Below, in pieces: positions 1-9,382 of a stretch of 17,468 nucleotides of DNA. This DNA comes from a bacterium HR32 (GTDB lineage: Bacteria; Sysuimicrobiota; Sysuimicrobiia; Sysuimicrobiales; Sysuimicrobiaceae). The notes below the pieces were generated by a model. That model was not told the origin of the DNA and did not search any database. It saw nothing but the letters and a program-made list of their open reading frames with translations. The translations under genes and the position numbers were made by a program. Within the stretch, counting starts at the first letter, position 1. The number at the start of each line of letters is the position of its first letter. The stretch lies in assembly GCA_002898935.1 (NCBI GenBank), contig BEII01000004.1, positions 1 through 17,468 on the forward strand, given 5' to 3'.

Positions 1-815
1 CGATCTTGGTCTGGCAGCTGGACGCCAGGGCGCAGGGTGCCGTGGTGTACTTCGGCAGCGCCCACAAGGACTACTACCTGTGGAACGCCGCCGCCCGCAT
101 CCAAGCGCGCCTCGGTCTGCAGAACGCCTTCGCCTTCGAGCTCATGGCCACCAGCGCCTGCGCGCCCATCGCGCTGCGGGTGGGCCGCGACCTGCTGGCC
201 TCAGACCCACACCTGCACTACGTGCTCCTGGTGGGGGCGTCCCGGGAGTCCACGGTGGTGGACTACGGGAACCCCAGGTCTCGGTTCGCCTTCAGCTTCG
301 CAGACGGCGCCGCCGCGGCCCTGCTGCAGCGCGGGGCGGGCCACCGGGTCCTGGAGTCCGCCTTCCTCACAGACGGCTCCTTCGCGGACGACGTGTTCGT
401 CCCCGCGGGCGGCACGGTCCACCCCGCCTCCCACGACACCGTCGAGCGGCGCATGCACTTCCTGGACGTGCGGGACCCCGCGGACCTCAAGCGCCGGTTG
501 GACCCCGTGAGCCTGGACCGGTTCGTGTTCGTGGTCGAGGAGGCGCTCCACCGCAGCGGCCACAGCCTGTCCGACCTGGACTTCCTCGCGGTGCTGCACG
601 TCAAACGGTCCATGCACGAGCAGATCCTCTCCGCGCTGGGGTTGGAGCCAGATCAGAGCGTGTACCTGGACACCTACGGGCACATGTCCGCGGTGGACCC
701 CCTCGTGGCGCTGTGGGAAGGGGAACGGCAGGGCCGCCTGCGCCCCGGGCACCTGGCCGTGGCCCTGAGCGCGGGGACCGGCTACACGTGGGCGGCGACC
801 GCCATCCGGTGGTGA
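1..815 (+). CDS. KASIII/thiolase-like condensing enzyme, 5' truncated
   Basis: The reading frame is open to the left edge, so the N-terminus lies outside the window; about 270 C-terminal residues remain, against roughly 330 for FabH-type enzymes. Counting from the TTG at 6, the nucleophile is Cys52 in ATSACAPIALRVG, matching the FabH AACAG-type elbow. A FADGAAAALLQ stretch matches the family core. His198 (AVLHVK) sits where the FabH catalytic His lies. The segment that normally reads GN-x-SA reads YGHMSAVDP, so His226 replaces the usual Asn. I recall a KASIII-like subfamily with GH here, but cannot verify it. The family forms C-C bonds between acyl thioesters. The acyl-CoA ligase follows after 5 nt, so this gene is the first visible member of the operon. 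Fold assignment is firm; substrate is unknown. HMG-CoA-synthase-like or OleA-like chemistry is possible. Confidence 0.85.
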   Translation, partial: ILVWQLDARAQGAVVYFGSAHKDYYLWNAAARIQARLGLQNAFAFELMATSACAPIALRVGRDLLASDPHLHYVLLVGASRESTVVDYGNPRSRFAFSFADGAAAALLQRGAGHRVLESAFLTDGSFADDVFVPAGGTVHPASHDTVERRMHFLDVRDPADLKRRLDPVSLDRFVFVVEEALHRSGHSLSDLDFLAVLHVKRSMHEQILSALGLEPDQSVYLDTYGHMSAVDPLVALWEGERQGRLRPGHLAVALSAGTGYTWAATAIRW

Positions 816-820
816 GGGCG

Positions 821-2341
<1,521 letters not shown>

Positions 2342-2342
2342 C

Positions 2343-3155
2343 GTGCCGTACGCCCGTCGGGACGGAGTCCAGCTGTACTACGAGGTCGAGGGCCAGGGTC
2401 CGCCCCTGTTGCTGCTGGAAGGCCTCGGCTACGGGCTGTGGATGTGGTACCGGCAACGTCCGGCGCTGCGCGCGCACTTCACCCTGGTCCTGCCCGACCA
2501 CCGGGGGGTGGGAAGGTCCGACAAGCCGGACGAGCCGTACACCATCGGGATTCTGGCGGAGGACGCCCTGGCGGTCCTGGACGCCGCGGGCGTGGGGCGG
2601 ACCCACGTGCTGGGCGTGTCCATGGGCGGGATGGTGGCGCTCGATCTCGCGCTGCGACACCCGGAGCGGGTGGACCGGCTGGTGCTGGTCAGCACCACCC
2701 CCGGAGGTCCCCAGGCCGAGCCCATGCCCCAGGCCACCCTGGACGCGCTCCTGGCCGCTCGGGCGCTCCCCGGCCGAGAGGGGCTGCGGGCAGCCATGGC
2801 GCTCGCGTTCGCCCCGGGCTACCCGGAGGCACACCCGGAGGAGGTGGAGCGCATCCTGGACTGGCGCGTGGAGCAGCCGCAGCCGGCGTACGCGTGGGCC
2901 CGGCAGTTCCAGGCCGCTGCTTCCTTCGACGTCTCCGGCCGCCTGCACGAGGTGACGCACCCGACCCTGGTGGTGGCCGGTTCTGCCGACCGCGTGCTGC
3001 CGGCGTCCAACAGCGCTCTGCTGGGCCGCAGGCTGCGCAACGGGCGGGTGCACGTCTTCGAAGGCGCCGGGCACCTGGTGTTCATCGAGCGCGCGGACGA
3101 GTTCAACGCCCTGGTGGTCGGGTTCCTGACCGCCGGGGGTTCGGAGGACGCGTAG
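2343..3155 (+). CDS. Alpha/beta-hydrolase, serine nucleophile
   Basis: 270 residues of classic alpha/beta-hydrolase fold. The nucleophile elbow GVSMGG places Ser93. The acid is Asp216 in VAGSADRVLP and the base His244 in EGAGHLVF, completing the triad in the usual order. DHRGVGRSDKP (52-62) is the conserved strand-loop of the HLD/esterase-like branch. The oxyanion segment normally reading HG-x-G reads LLLEGLGYG, with Glu26 replacing the His. Translation starts at GTG 2343, one base after the ligase stop, so coupling is likely. The reaction could be thioester, ester, lactone or C-C hydrolysis of the product made by the upstream enzymes. A haloalkane dehalogenase or OleB is unlikely because those use an Asp nucleophile. 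Fold is certain, substrate unknown. Confidence 0.9.
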   Translation: MPYARRDGVQLYYEVEGQGPPLLLLEGLGYGLWMWYRQRPALRAHFTLVLPDHRGVGRSDKPDEPYTIGILAEDALAVLDAAGVGRTHVLGVSMGGMVALDLALRHPERVDRLVLVSTTPGGPQAEPMPQATLDALLAARALPGREGLRAAMALAFAPGYPEAHPEEVERILDWRVEQPQPAYAWARQFQAAASFDVSGRLHEVTHPTLVVAGSADRVLPASNSALLGRRLRNGRVHVFEGAGHLVFIERADEFNALVVGFLTAGGSEDA

Positions 3156-3190
3156 GACGCCCCGACGTGGGCGGTGGAGGAGGACCAAAC

Positions 3191-3203
3191 CGGAAGGGGG
3201 GAG
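3191..3203 (+). promoter_or_regulatory. Ribosome binding site of the ABC binding-protein gene
   Basis: A purine run, GGAAGGGGGGAG, ends just upstream of the ATG at 3208. It is the strongest Shine-Dalgarno-like signal in this operon, fitting a binding protein made in excess over its membrane partners. Confidence 0.6.
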
Positions 3204-3207
3204 TGAG

Positions 3208-4392
3208 ATGGGCAGTCGTTTCCGGCCGTACGCGTGGGCGGTGGCGGTGGTGGCGGTCGCGCTTTCGCAGGTGGGTGCTCAGCCGCCCACCCTCCGCATC
3301 GGCGCCATCGTGCCGCTCACGGGTCCCGCGGGTGTGAGCGGCCAGTTCATGCAGAAGGCGTACGAGCTGGCCCTGGAGGAGGTGAACCGGACGGGAGTGC
3401 TGGGCCGTCGGGTGGAGCTCATCGTGGAGAACGACCGCGGTGACCCGCCCACCGGCGCGGCCGCCTACGTCAAGCTCGTGACCCGCGACCAGGTGGTGGC
3501 GGTGATCGGCGGCCTGCAGTCTTCCGTGTCCATCGCGGTGGCCGCGCAGGCGCGGCAGCGGCCGGTCCTCATGGCGTGGACCGGGGCGGCGGCCGTGGTG
3601 GTGGAACAGGCGCTGGCGGACGCCGACTGGTTCTTCCACTACCACCCCTGGCAGTACCACAACGCGGACTCCACCTACCGGTTCATCCGGTCCACAGGAG
3701 CCCGGACCATCTTCCTCGCGTACGAGGACGGCCCCTTCGGCAGCAGCGCGGTGGACGAGGCCCGGGCCTTCGCCCGTCAGTACGGGTTGGAGATCGTGGC
3801 GGCGGAGGCGTTCAAGACGGGTTCGCCCGACCTCACCCCGCTGCTCACCAAGGCCCGCGGCTCGGCGGCCGACGTCTTCCTGTTCGTCGGCTTCGACCAC
3901 GACGTGATCCCCATGGCCACGCAGGCCCGGCAGCTCGGCTACAGCCCGAAGATGATCCTGGGCTCGCCCCCGTCCTGGCCCGTGGGGTTCGAGAAACTGC
4001 CCGCGGGCAACTACATCACGGGCATGGCCCTGTGGGTGCCCTCCATCCGACACCCGGCCTCCCAGAGGTTCGTCCGCGCGTACCGGGAGCGGTTCCGGGA
4101 GGAGCCGTCGTCCTACTGGGCGCCGCTCGCATACACGAACCTGATCACGGTGGCGCAGGCCATCCAGCGCGCCCGGTCCACCGAGCTGGGGGCCCTGGTG
4201 CAGGCCATGCGGCAGACCGAGTACGACGGCCCCATCGGCATGCGCCTTACGTTCAAGCGCAGCCTGTACGGCCGCAACCAGGGGTTCACGCGGTTGATGG
4301 CCTTCCAGTGGCAGAACGGACGCCAGGTGGCCGTCTGGCCTGAGGAGCTGGCGGAGGCCAAGCTGGCGTACCCGGCGCCCTGGGGCCGCTAG
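3208..4392 (+). CDS. HAAT-family ABC transporter substrate-binding protein
   Basis: 394-residue periplasmic binding protein of the leucine/amide (LivJ/LivK, Peripla_BP_6) family. Residues 1-24 form a Sec signal peptide: basic start, hydrophobic WAVAVVAVALS, likely cleavage after VGA. There is no lipobox Cys, so the mature protein should be soluble in a periplasm. The mature start LRIGAIVPLTGPAGVSGQ and the GGLQSSVSIAVA segment (about 101-112) are typical of the first lobe. LAYEDGPFGSSAV (170-182) fits the second lobe. The gene starts at ATG 3208 behind a strong Shine-Dalgarno, 52 bp after the hydrolase, and is followed by both permeases and both ATPases. Family members bind branched-chain amino acids, amides, urea or aromatic acids. 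The acyl-CoA ligase upstream suggests a carboxylic acid here, which is inference only. Confidence 0.93.
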   Translation: MGSRFRPYAWAVAVVAVALSQVGAQPPTLRIGAIVPLTGPAGVSGQFMQKAYELALEEVNRTGVLGRRVELIVENDRGDPPTGAAAYVKLVTRDQVVAVIGGLQSSVSIAVAAQARQRPVLMAWTGAAAVVVEQALADADWFFHYHPWQYHNADSTYRFIRSTGARTIFLAYEDGPFGSSAVDEARAFARQYGLEIVAAEAFKTGSPDLTPLLTKARGSAADVFLFVGFDHDVIPMATQARQLGYSPKMILGSPPSWPVGFEKLPAGNYITGMALWVPSIRHPASQRFVRAYRERFREEPSSYWAPLAYTNLITVAQAIQRARSTELGALVQAMRQTEYDGPIGMRLTFKRSLYGRNQGFTRLMAFQWQNGRQVAVWPEELAEAKLAYPAPWGR

Positions 4393-4431
4393 CGGAGTCG
4401 CGGAGAGAGGGGGTAGGACAGGCGGGCGCGG

Positions 4432-5292
4432 GTGGACACGTTCCTCCAGGTGCTGGCCTTCGGGGTCCTGCGCGCGGGGCTGTACGCCCTGACGTCGGTC
4501 GGGCTCGCCCTGGCGGTGGGCGTGGTGGGGATCGTGAACTTCGCCCACGGCGAGTTCTTGATGCTGGGCGCCTTCCTGGGGTACTGGCTGTTCGTCCTCT
4601 ACCACGTGGACCCGCTTGTTGCGCTGCCGGCGAGCGCGGTGGCGCTGGGAGGGCTCGGCGCCGTGACGTACCACGTGGCGATCCGCAGGGTGCTCCAGGC
4701 GGCTCCCCTCAACCAGACGCTGCTCACCTTCGGCCTTTCGATCGCCCTGCAGAACCTCGCGGTGGTGCTGTGGACCGGGGACAACCGGGCAGCCCCGATC
4801 CCATACGCCCACCTGTCGGTGGCGCTGGGCTCCGTCCGGGTGGGGCTCCCGCAGGCCGTGGTGTCGGCCCTGGCCGCGCTGCTGACCGTGGCCCTGTACC
4901 TGGTCCTGGACCGCACGCGGACCGGCAAGGCCATGCAGGCGGTGGCCCAGGACCGTCTAGGCGCGTCCCTCGTGGGCATCGAGGTGGACGACGCCTACCG
5001 CCTGGCGTTCGCGCTGTCCGCGGGGCTCGCCGGGATGGCGGGCACGCTGCTCGTGATGCAGTTTGCGGTGTCGCCCTACATGGGCCTGTCCTTCACCCTG
5101 CGGTCCTTCGCCATCCTGGTGGTAGCGGGCCTCGGCAACGTGCGCGGCGTGCTGCCCGCCAGCGTGGTGCTGGGGCTCGCGGAGGCCTTCGTGGAGTACT
5201 ACCTGCCGGGCGGGACGGGCTGGTCGGAGGCCGTGTTCTTCGTGCTCATCTTCGCGGTGCTCGTGGCCCGTCCCCAGGGGCTGTTCCGGTGA
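4432..5292 (+). CDS. livH: HAAT ABC transporter permease, LivH type
   Basis: 286-residue integral membrane permease, almost entirely hydrophobic with about eight predicted helices. The family hallmark near the N-terminus, NFAHGEFLMLGAF (36-48), is present. So is the cytoplasmic coupling-loop region DRLGASLVGIEVDDAYRLAFALSAGLAGMAG, here cited as residues about 178-208 with its conserved LG...G...LAGMAG pattern. The start is GTG 4432, with a purine-rich GAGAGAGGGGGTAGG region about 15 nt upstream. It follows the binding protein by 39 bp and overlaps livM by 4 nt (GTGA), so the two permeases of the heterodimer are translationally coupled. Confidence 0.94.
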   Translation: MDTFLQVLAFGVLRAGLYALTSVGLALAVGVVGIVNFAHGEFLMLGAFLGYWLFVLYHVDPLVALPASAVALGGLGAVTYHVAIRRVLQAAPLNQTLLTFGLSIALQNLAVVLWTGDNRAAPIPYAHLSVALGSVRVGLPQAVVSALAALLTVALYLVLDRTRTGKAMQAVAQDRLGASLVGIEVDDAYRLAFALSAGLAGMAGTLLVMQFAVSPYMGLSFTLRSFAILVVAGLGNVRGVLPASVVLGLAEAFVEYYLPGGTGWSEAVFFVLIFAVLVARPQGLFR

Positions 5293-6284
5293 GGGACCGC
5301 CGCCTCTGGCTGGACGTGGCGCTCGGCGGGCTGTTCGTGGCCGGGGCCTTCGGCTTCGGCGTGTGGGCGGAGGAGGCGAACCCCTACCGCCTGGCGCAGG
5401 CGCGGACCGTGCTGCTGTACGCGGTGCTGGCCCTCTCGTGGGACCTGCTGGCCAGGACCGGGCAACTGTCCCTCGCCCACGCGGCCTTCCACGGCCTGGG
5501 AGCGTACACCAGCGTTCTGGTGGTGCGCGCCACGGGGTTGGAGCCCGCACTGGGCGTGGTGCTGGGTGGCCTGGCGTCGGCCGCGGTGGCGATCCCCCTC
5601 GGGTGGGTGACGCTGCGGCTGCACGGCATCTACTTCGCCATCGCCACCCTCGCGTTCTCCGAGGTGCTGCGCATCGCGGCGAACCAGATCGCCTGGGCCG
5701 GGGGGGCCACGGGCCTCGTGACCGTGCCGCTGTTCGGGGGCCGGACGGTCCTGCAGTACCTGTTCCTCCTCGGCGTGCTGGCGGCCCTGATGGCCCTCTC
5801 GAGGGCCCTGCAGGCGTCCCGGTGGGCGTACGCCTTCGCGGCCGTGCGGACCAACGAGGCCGTGGCCCGGGCCCTGGGCGTGCCGGTGGTGGGGTGCAAG
5901 GTGGCCGCGTTCGCGGTGAGCGCGTTCTTCGCCGGCCTGAGCGGTGCCACGTACGCGCACGCCTTTCTGTTCATCAACCCCCTGGAGTCCTTCCACCTGG
6001 GCATCTCGGTGGCCGCCCTCGTGGCACCCATTTTCGGCGGCCTGTACTCCACGGCGGGCCCGGTGCTGGGTGCGGTGCTGCTGCGGGGCGGGGAGGACCT
6101 CCTGCGGGAGCGGCTGGGGGCAGGCTACCCGTTGCTCTACGGTTTGATCCTGGCCGCAGCCATCCTCTTCCTGCCCCGTGGGCTGGTGGGCGCTTGCCAG
6201 GGCTGGAGCCTGCGGCGCCCCCTCGCACGCCCGGCAGGGCGCGCCGCGCGCCGCGCGGTGGCCGAGGGGACGGAGGAAGCGTGA
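5289..6284 (+). CDS. livM: HAAT ABC transporter permease, LivM type
   Basis: 331-residue second permease. The LivM signature GQLSLAHAAFHGLGAY lies at about 58-73. The ATPase-coupling loop RTNEAVARALGVPVVGCK is followed by a hydrophobic AGLSG helix. About nine hydrophobic segments are visible. The GTG start at 5289 overlaps the livH stop, and the stop overlaps the livG GTG at 6281, giving GTGA at both ends. The last 20 or so residues form an Arg/Ala-rich hydrophilic tail after the final helix, probably cytoplasmic. It pairs with LivH to form the translocation pore. Confidence 0.94.
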   Translation: MRDRRLWLDVALGGLFVAGAFGFGVWAEEANPYRLAQARTVLLYAVLALSWDLLARTGQLSLAHAAFHGLGAYTSVLVVRATGLEPALGVVLGGLASAAVAIPLGWVTLRLHGIYFAIATLAFSEVLRIAANQIAWAGGATGLVTVPLFGGRTVLQYLFLLGVLAALMALSRALQASRWAYAFAAVRTNEAVARALGVPVVGCKVAAFAVSAFFAGLSGATYAHAFLFINPLESFHLGISVAALVAPIFGGLYSTAGPVLGAVLLRGGEDLLRERLGAGYPLLYGLILAAAILFLPRGLVGACQGWSLRRPLARPAGRAARRAVAEGTEEA

Positions 6285-7018
6285 TCCTGCAGGTGGAGGG
6301 TCTCACCAAGCGGTTCGGCGGGCTCGTGGCCGTGGATGGCCTCACGTTCCACGTGGAGGCTGGAGAGGTGCTGGCCCTCATCGGGCCCAACGGCGCGGGC
6401 AAGACCACGGTGTTCAACCTGATCTCCGGCCTGCTGCGTCCGGACGCGGGCCGGGTCGTGTTCGACGGGGTGGACATCACCCGTTGGCCGCCCGAGCGCC
6501 GGGCCCGCGTCGGGATCGGCCGCACCTTCCAGTTGATGCAGCCCTTCCCCGAGCTCACGGTGCTGGACAACGTCGTGGTCGGCGTCCTGTTCGGCCGCGG
6601 ACACGGCACCAGCGTGGCGCGGGCCCGGTCGGAGGCCGAGGCCGTGGCCCGGCGCGTGGGGCTCGCGGACGTGCTGCACCGGCCCGTGGCCGGGCTCGGG
6701 GTGGCGGATCTCAAGCGGCTTGAGCTGGCCCGCGCCCTGGCCACACGGCCGCGGCTGCTGCTGTTGGACGAGGTCCTGGCCGGCCTGACACCCGCCGAGG
6801 CGGTGGAGGCGGTCCAGTTGGTCCGCGGCGTGCGGGACGAGGGGACCACCGTCCTGCTCATCGACCACGTCATGCGCAGCGTGCGGGCGTTGGCGGACCG
6901 GGTGGTGGTGGTCAACTTCGGGCAGAAGCTCGCGGAGGGCCGTTTCGACGAAGTGGCAACCGACCCCCGTGTGGTGGAGGCTTACCTCGGAGCCGAGGAC
7001 GATGCTGAGGATCGTTGA
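6281..7018 (+). CDS. livG: HAAT ABC transporter ATPase, LivG type
   Basis: 245-residue nucleotide-binding subunit. Walker A GPNGAGKTT is at 35-43, the Q-loop Gln84 in RTFQLMQPF, Walker B LLLLDE with catalytic Glu164, and the switch His196 in LIDHVM. The ABC signature is not LSGGQ: the aligned segment reads LGVADLKRLELARAL (139 onward). I recall LivG paralogues with an LGDLKRLE-type variant, so the subunit is probably still active with the complementary site supplied by LivF. The C-terminus VVEAYLGAE is the usual LivG ending. The GTG start overlaps livM, and the gene overlaps livF by 17 nt. Confidence 0.94.
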   Translation: MILQVEGLTKRFGGLVAVDGLTFHVEAGEVLALIGPNGAGKTTVFNLISGLLRPDAGRVVFDGVDITRWPPERRARVGIGRTFQLMQPFPELTVLDNVVVGVLFGRGHGTSVARARSEAEAVARRVGLADVLHRPVAGLGVADLKRLELARALATRPRLLLLDEVLAGLTPAEAVEAVQLVRGVRDEGTTVLLIDHVMRSVRALADRVVVVNFGQKLAEGRFDEVATDPRVVEAYLGAEDDAEDR

Positions 7019-7709
7019 CCTGTGCGCCGGCTACGGGCCGCTCCCCGTCCTCCGGCACGTGAGCCTGGAGGTCCGCGAAGGGGAAGTGGTCTGCCTCGTG
7101 GGGGCAAACGGAGCCGGCAAGACCACCTTGCTGCGCGCGGTCTCCGGGGTGGTGCGGCCGCAGTCGGGCGAGGTCTGGTTCCAAGGGCGGTCCTTGGTCG
7201 GGCTATCGCCCGCGGCGGTGGTGCGGCTCGGCGTCTCCCACGTACCCGAGGGCCGCCACCTGTTCCCGGAGCTGACCGTGCGCGACAACCTCCTGCTGGG
7301 TGCGGCCAGCCTGCCCGAGGCGTGGCGGCGGGTGCAAGACACCTTGCAGTCGGTCTACGCCCTCTTTCCCAGGCTGCGGGAGCGGGAGCGCCAGCGGGCC
7401 GGGACGCTGTCGGGCGGGGAGCAGCAGATGTTGGCCGTGGGCCGGGCGCTCATGGCCCGCCCCAGGTTGCTCCTGGTGGACGAACCGTCTCTCGGCCTGG
7501 CGCCCGTGGTGGCGAAGAGCGTGTTCCGGGCCCTCGTGGAGATCAACCGCCAGGGGACCACGGTCCTGTTGGTGGAACAGGACCTGCGGTCCAGCCTGCG
7601 GATGGCCCACCGTGGGTACGTGCTGGAGAACGGGCGCGTGGTCCGGTCGGGCACCGGCCGCGAGCTGCTGGAAGACCCGCAGGTGCGCGCGGCCTACCTG
7701 GGCGTGTGA
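7002..7709 (+). CDS. livF: HAAT ABC transporter ATPase, LivF type
   Basis: 235-residue nucleotide-binding subunit with fully canonical motifs: Walker A GANGAGKTT (34-42), signature LSGGEQQ (136-142), Walker B LLLVDE (Asp160, Glu161) followed by PSLGLAP, and VEQD (191-194) at the switch, where LivF proteins usually have Gln rather than His. The stretch HVPEGRHLFPELTVRDNL (80-97) is a LivF hallmark. The ATG at 7002 lies inside livG; an upstream in-frame start would only add non-homologous residues. It is the last gene of the operon. Its stop is 3 bp from the stop of the convergent membrane-protein gene, leaving no room for a terminator. Confidence 0.95.
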   Translation: MLRIVDLCAGYGPLPVLRHVSLEVREGEVVCLVGANGAGKTTLLRAVSGVVRPQSGEVWFQGRSLVGLSPAAVVRLGVSHVPEGRHLFPELTVRDNLLLGAASLPEAWRRVQDTLQSVYALFPRLRERERQRAGTLSGGEQQMLAVGRALMARPRLLLVDEPSLGLAPVVAKSVFRALVEINRQGTTVLLVEQDLRSSLRMAHRGYVLENGRVVRSGTGRELLEDPQVRAAYLGV

Positions 7710-7712
7710 AGG

Positions 7713-8753
7713 CTAGACGGACTCCTCCGCGCGCCGGACGGACGCGAGGTACGGCCCCAGGTCCTCGCCGCGGCCCCACACCAGCAGCACCACCATCACG
7801 CCGTACACCGGCAGGTGGCCCACCAGCTCCTCCGCCCCGAGGAACGGCAGGGTGAGGTTGAAGGGGAACCAGGCGAGCGCGATGACCAGTCGGGCGAGGA
7901 AACCGGAGGCCACCAGGACGCCCACCGTCGCCTCCACGTAGCCCGCCAGGAGCACGAACGCGCGGTCAGGCACCCCCCACGCCCGCAGGAAGTTGAAGTC
8001 ATACCGCTGCAGGAACGCCAGGCCCAGGTCCGGGTTCCACAGCTTCTCGCCGAACGCCAGGGCCACGAGCCCGAGCCCCGTGCACCACCGGAGGAGCGGC
8101 ACCGCATAAGGGACCCAGCCCAACAAGGGGCGGACCGGACGGCCCAGCACGCCGTCCAGGGAGTAGGGGCCGCGGCCGAGGATCGCCAGGTACAGGGCGA
8201 TGCCCAGCAGGTGCAGGTGCTCTGCCACGTCGAGGGGCGGGAAGAGGAGGAGTGCTGCGGGGAACAGCGCCACCAGCAGCCACGCGAACACCCGCGTGAA
8301 GGCCCCGTACACGAAGCTGAGCGCTACCACGATCTGCGCCAGCGCCACCAGAGCGCCCCAGAAGTCGCGGGGCAGCGGGAGGTTCGGCGCGAACAGCTGC
8401 ATTCGGATGCCGCTTGCCAGCAGGGCCGCCGCCGCGTGGGTGCCCAGGATGACCGGCATCAGGGCGAACAGGCGCTCGAGCCGCGCGGCCGAAAGCTGCA
8501 GGTCGCGGGGCACCGGAGGCCGCACGCGACGCCACAGGCGCTCCCCGAGCCACGCCACGGCGACCGCCGCGGCAGAGACGGCAGCCAGGAGCCACACGCG
8601 CTCCCACGGGACTGCCCCCGGCGGGTGCAGGGCGGGGTCGGTGAACCACTTGACGTGCGCCCACCCGGGCACCGCCAGGAGGGTGCCAAAGAGCCCTGCG
8701 AGCAGGGCCGCGGCCGTCCAGGCCGCTCGCGGGGGCCGTGGGATCCGGTTCAC
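7713..8753 (-). CDS. DoxX-like multi-pass membrane protein with HVKWF motif
   Basis: 346-residue hydrophobic protein with about eight to nine predicted helices. The first helix (11-30) is followed by WAHVKWFTDP (32-40), a motif I recognise from DoxX-related membrane proteins of unknown function. The C-terminal half has DoxX-like features: a VAEHLHLLGIALYLAILGRG segment near 166-185 with intramembrane-edge histidines, then FGEKLWNPDLGLAFLQRYDFNFL around 214-236, and a final GHLPVYGVMVVLLVWGRG. It probably acts in the cytoplasmic membrane, perhaps in redox or quinone-linked chemistry as for DoxX/MauE relatives, but no function is established. It lies 12 bp downstream of the DinB-fold gene on the same strand, so the two form an operon. 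The ATG at 8753 immediately precedes the signal-anchor-like helix. Confidence 0.75.
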   Translation of the reverse strand: MNRIPRPPRAAWTAAALLAGLFGTLLAVPGWAHVKWFTDPALHPPGAVPWERVWLLAAVSAAAVAVAWLGERLWRRVRPPVPRDLQLSAARLERLFALMPVILGTHAAAALLASGIRMQLFAPNLPLPRDFWGALVALAQIVVALSFVYGAFTRVFAWLLVALFPAALLLFPPLDVAEHLHLLGIALYLAILGRGPYSLDGVLGRPVRPLLGWVPYAVPLLRWCTGLGLVALAFGEKLWNPDLGLAFLQRYDFNFLRAWGVPDRAFVLLAGYVEATVGVLVASGFLARLVIALAWFPFNLTLPFLGAEELVGHLPVYGVMVVLLVWGRGEDLGPYLASVRRAEESV

Positions 8754-8765
8754 GGCGCGAGGGCC

Positions 8766-9293
8766 CTACGGCTCCAGGTCCTCCACCTCGAACGCGAGCA
8801 CGGAGTAGTCCAAATTCTCCGCGGGGTAGCCCATCTGGCGCAGCATGAACATCACCTGCGCCCGGTGGTGCACCTCGTGGAACAGGAGCTGCGTGGCGAG
8901 CCCACCGGCGGTGGTGCGGTAGCGCCGGTCCCTGCCGCTGAAGCGGGAGACGTACTCCACCGGACGCGACCAGTCCTGCACCTCCTGCAGGGCCGCGCGG
9001 GTCTGCTGCGCCTGGTCGGCCCACGCCCCCTCGAAGGGCCCAAACGGCTCCGTCTGGAAGCGGGAGAAGGGCCGCTCGGCGATGGGCGGGACCGGCTCGC
9101 CCCGCAGCCTGCGCACGTAGCCCCACTCCGCGGAGGCCACGTGCACCAAGGTGGCGCGCACGCTGCGGTGCCCGATGGGGAACTCGCGGGCGTACTGCTC
9201 GTCCGACAGCTCCCGGACCCAACCCAGGAGCTTGGAGCGGGCCAGCACGAGGTACTCGTAGGCGTCTGCGGGGGCAAGGCCGCTCGTCAACAT
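8766..9293 (-). CDS. DinB-family (four-helix, metal-binding) protein
   Basis: 175 residues, the usual DinB/YfiT size. The three metal-ligand histidines are all visible: His51 in LVHVASAEW, then His139 and His143 in LLFHEVHHRAQVMFMLRQMG, the diagnostic C-terminal HExHH-type motif. Family members are four-helix bundles, several of which are thiol (bacillithiol or mycothiol) transferases or metal-dependent hydrolases. The enzyme here is unassigned. The start is ATG 9291-9293, preceded by GGGAGGT with a short spacer. The next codon, TTG, has better spacing and could serve instead. Longer in-frame extension upstream is Pro/Arg-rich and not family-like. It is first in a two-gene operon with the HVKWF membrane protein. 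Confidence 0.88.
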   Translation of the reverse strand: MLTSGLAPADAYEYLVLARSKLLGWVRELSDEQYAREFPIGHRSVRATLVHVASAEWGYVRRLRGEPVPPIAERPFSRFQTEPFGPFEGAWADQAQQTRAALQEVQDWSRPVEYVSRFSGRDRRYRTTAGGLATQLLFHEVHHRAQVMFMLRQMGYPAENLDYSVLAFEVEDLEP

Positions 9294-9296
9294 CGC

Positions 9297-9303
9297 ACCT
9301 CCC
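9297..9303 (-). promoter_or_regulatory. Ribosome binding site of the DinB-family gene
   Basis: On the minus strand this reads GGGAGGT, a near-perfect Shine-Dalgarno 3-4 nt before ATG 9293. It fixes the start of the DinB protein and excludes the longer upstream frame. Confidence 0.65.
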
Positions 9304-9382
9304 GTGCGTTTGCTCCAGGATACCCGAAGGACACTCCGGCGCGCAGGAAACGCCCGGCGACCCGCGAACCCGACCCCGGGGG

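Noticed and set aside
3103..4812. 569-codon minus-strand frame opposite the binding protein and livH
   Set aside because: Composition is His/Arg/Gly-rich with no fold motif, and both plus-strand genes are unmistakable.
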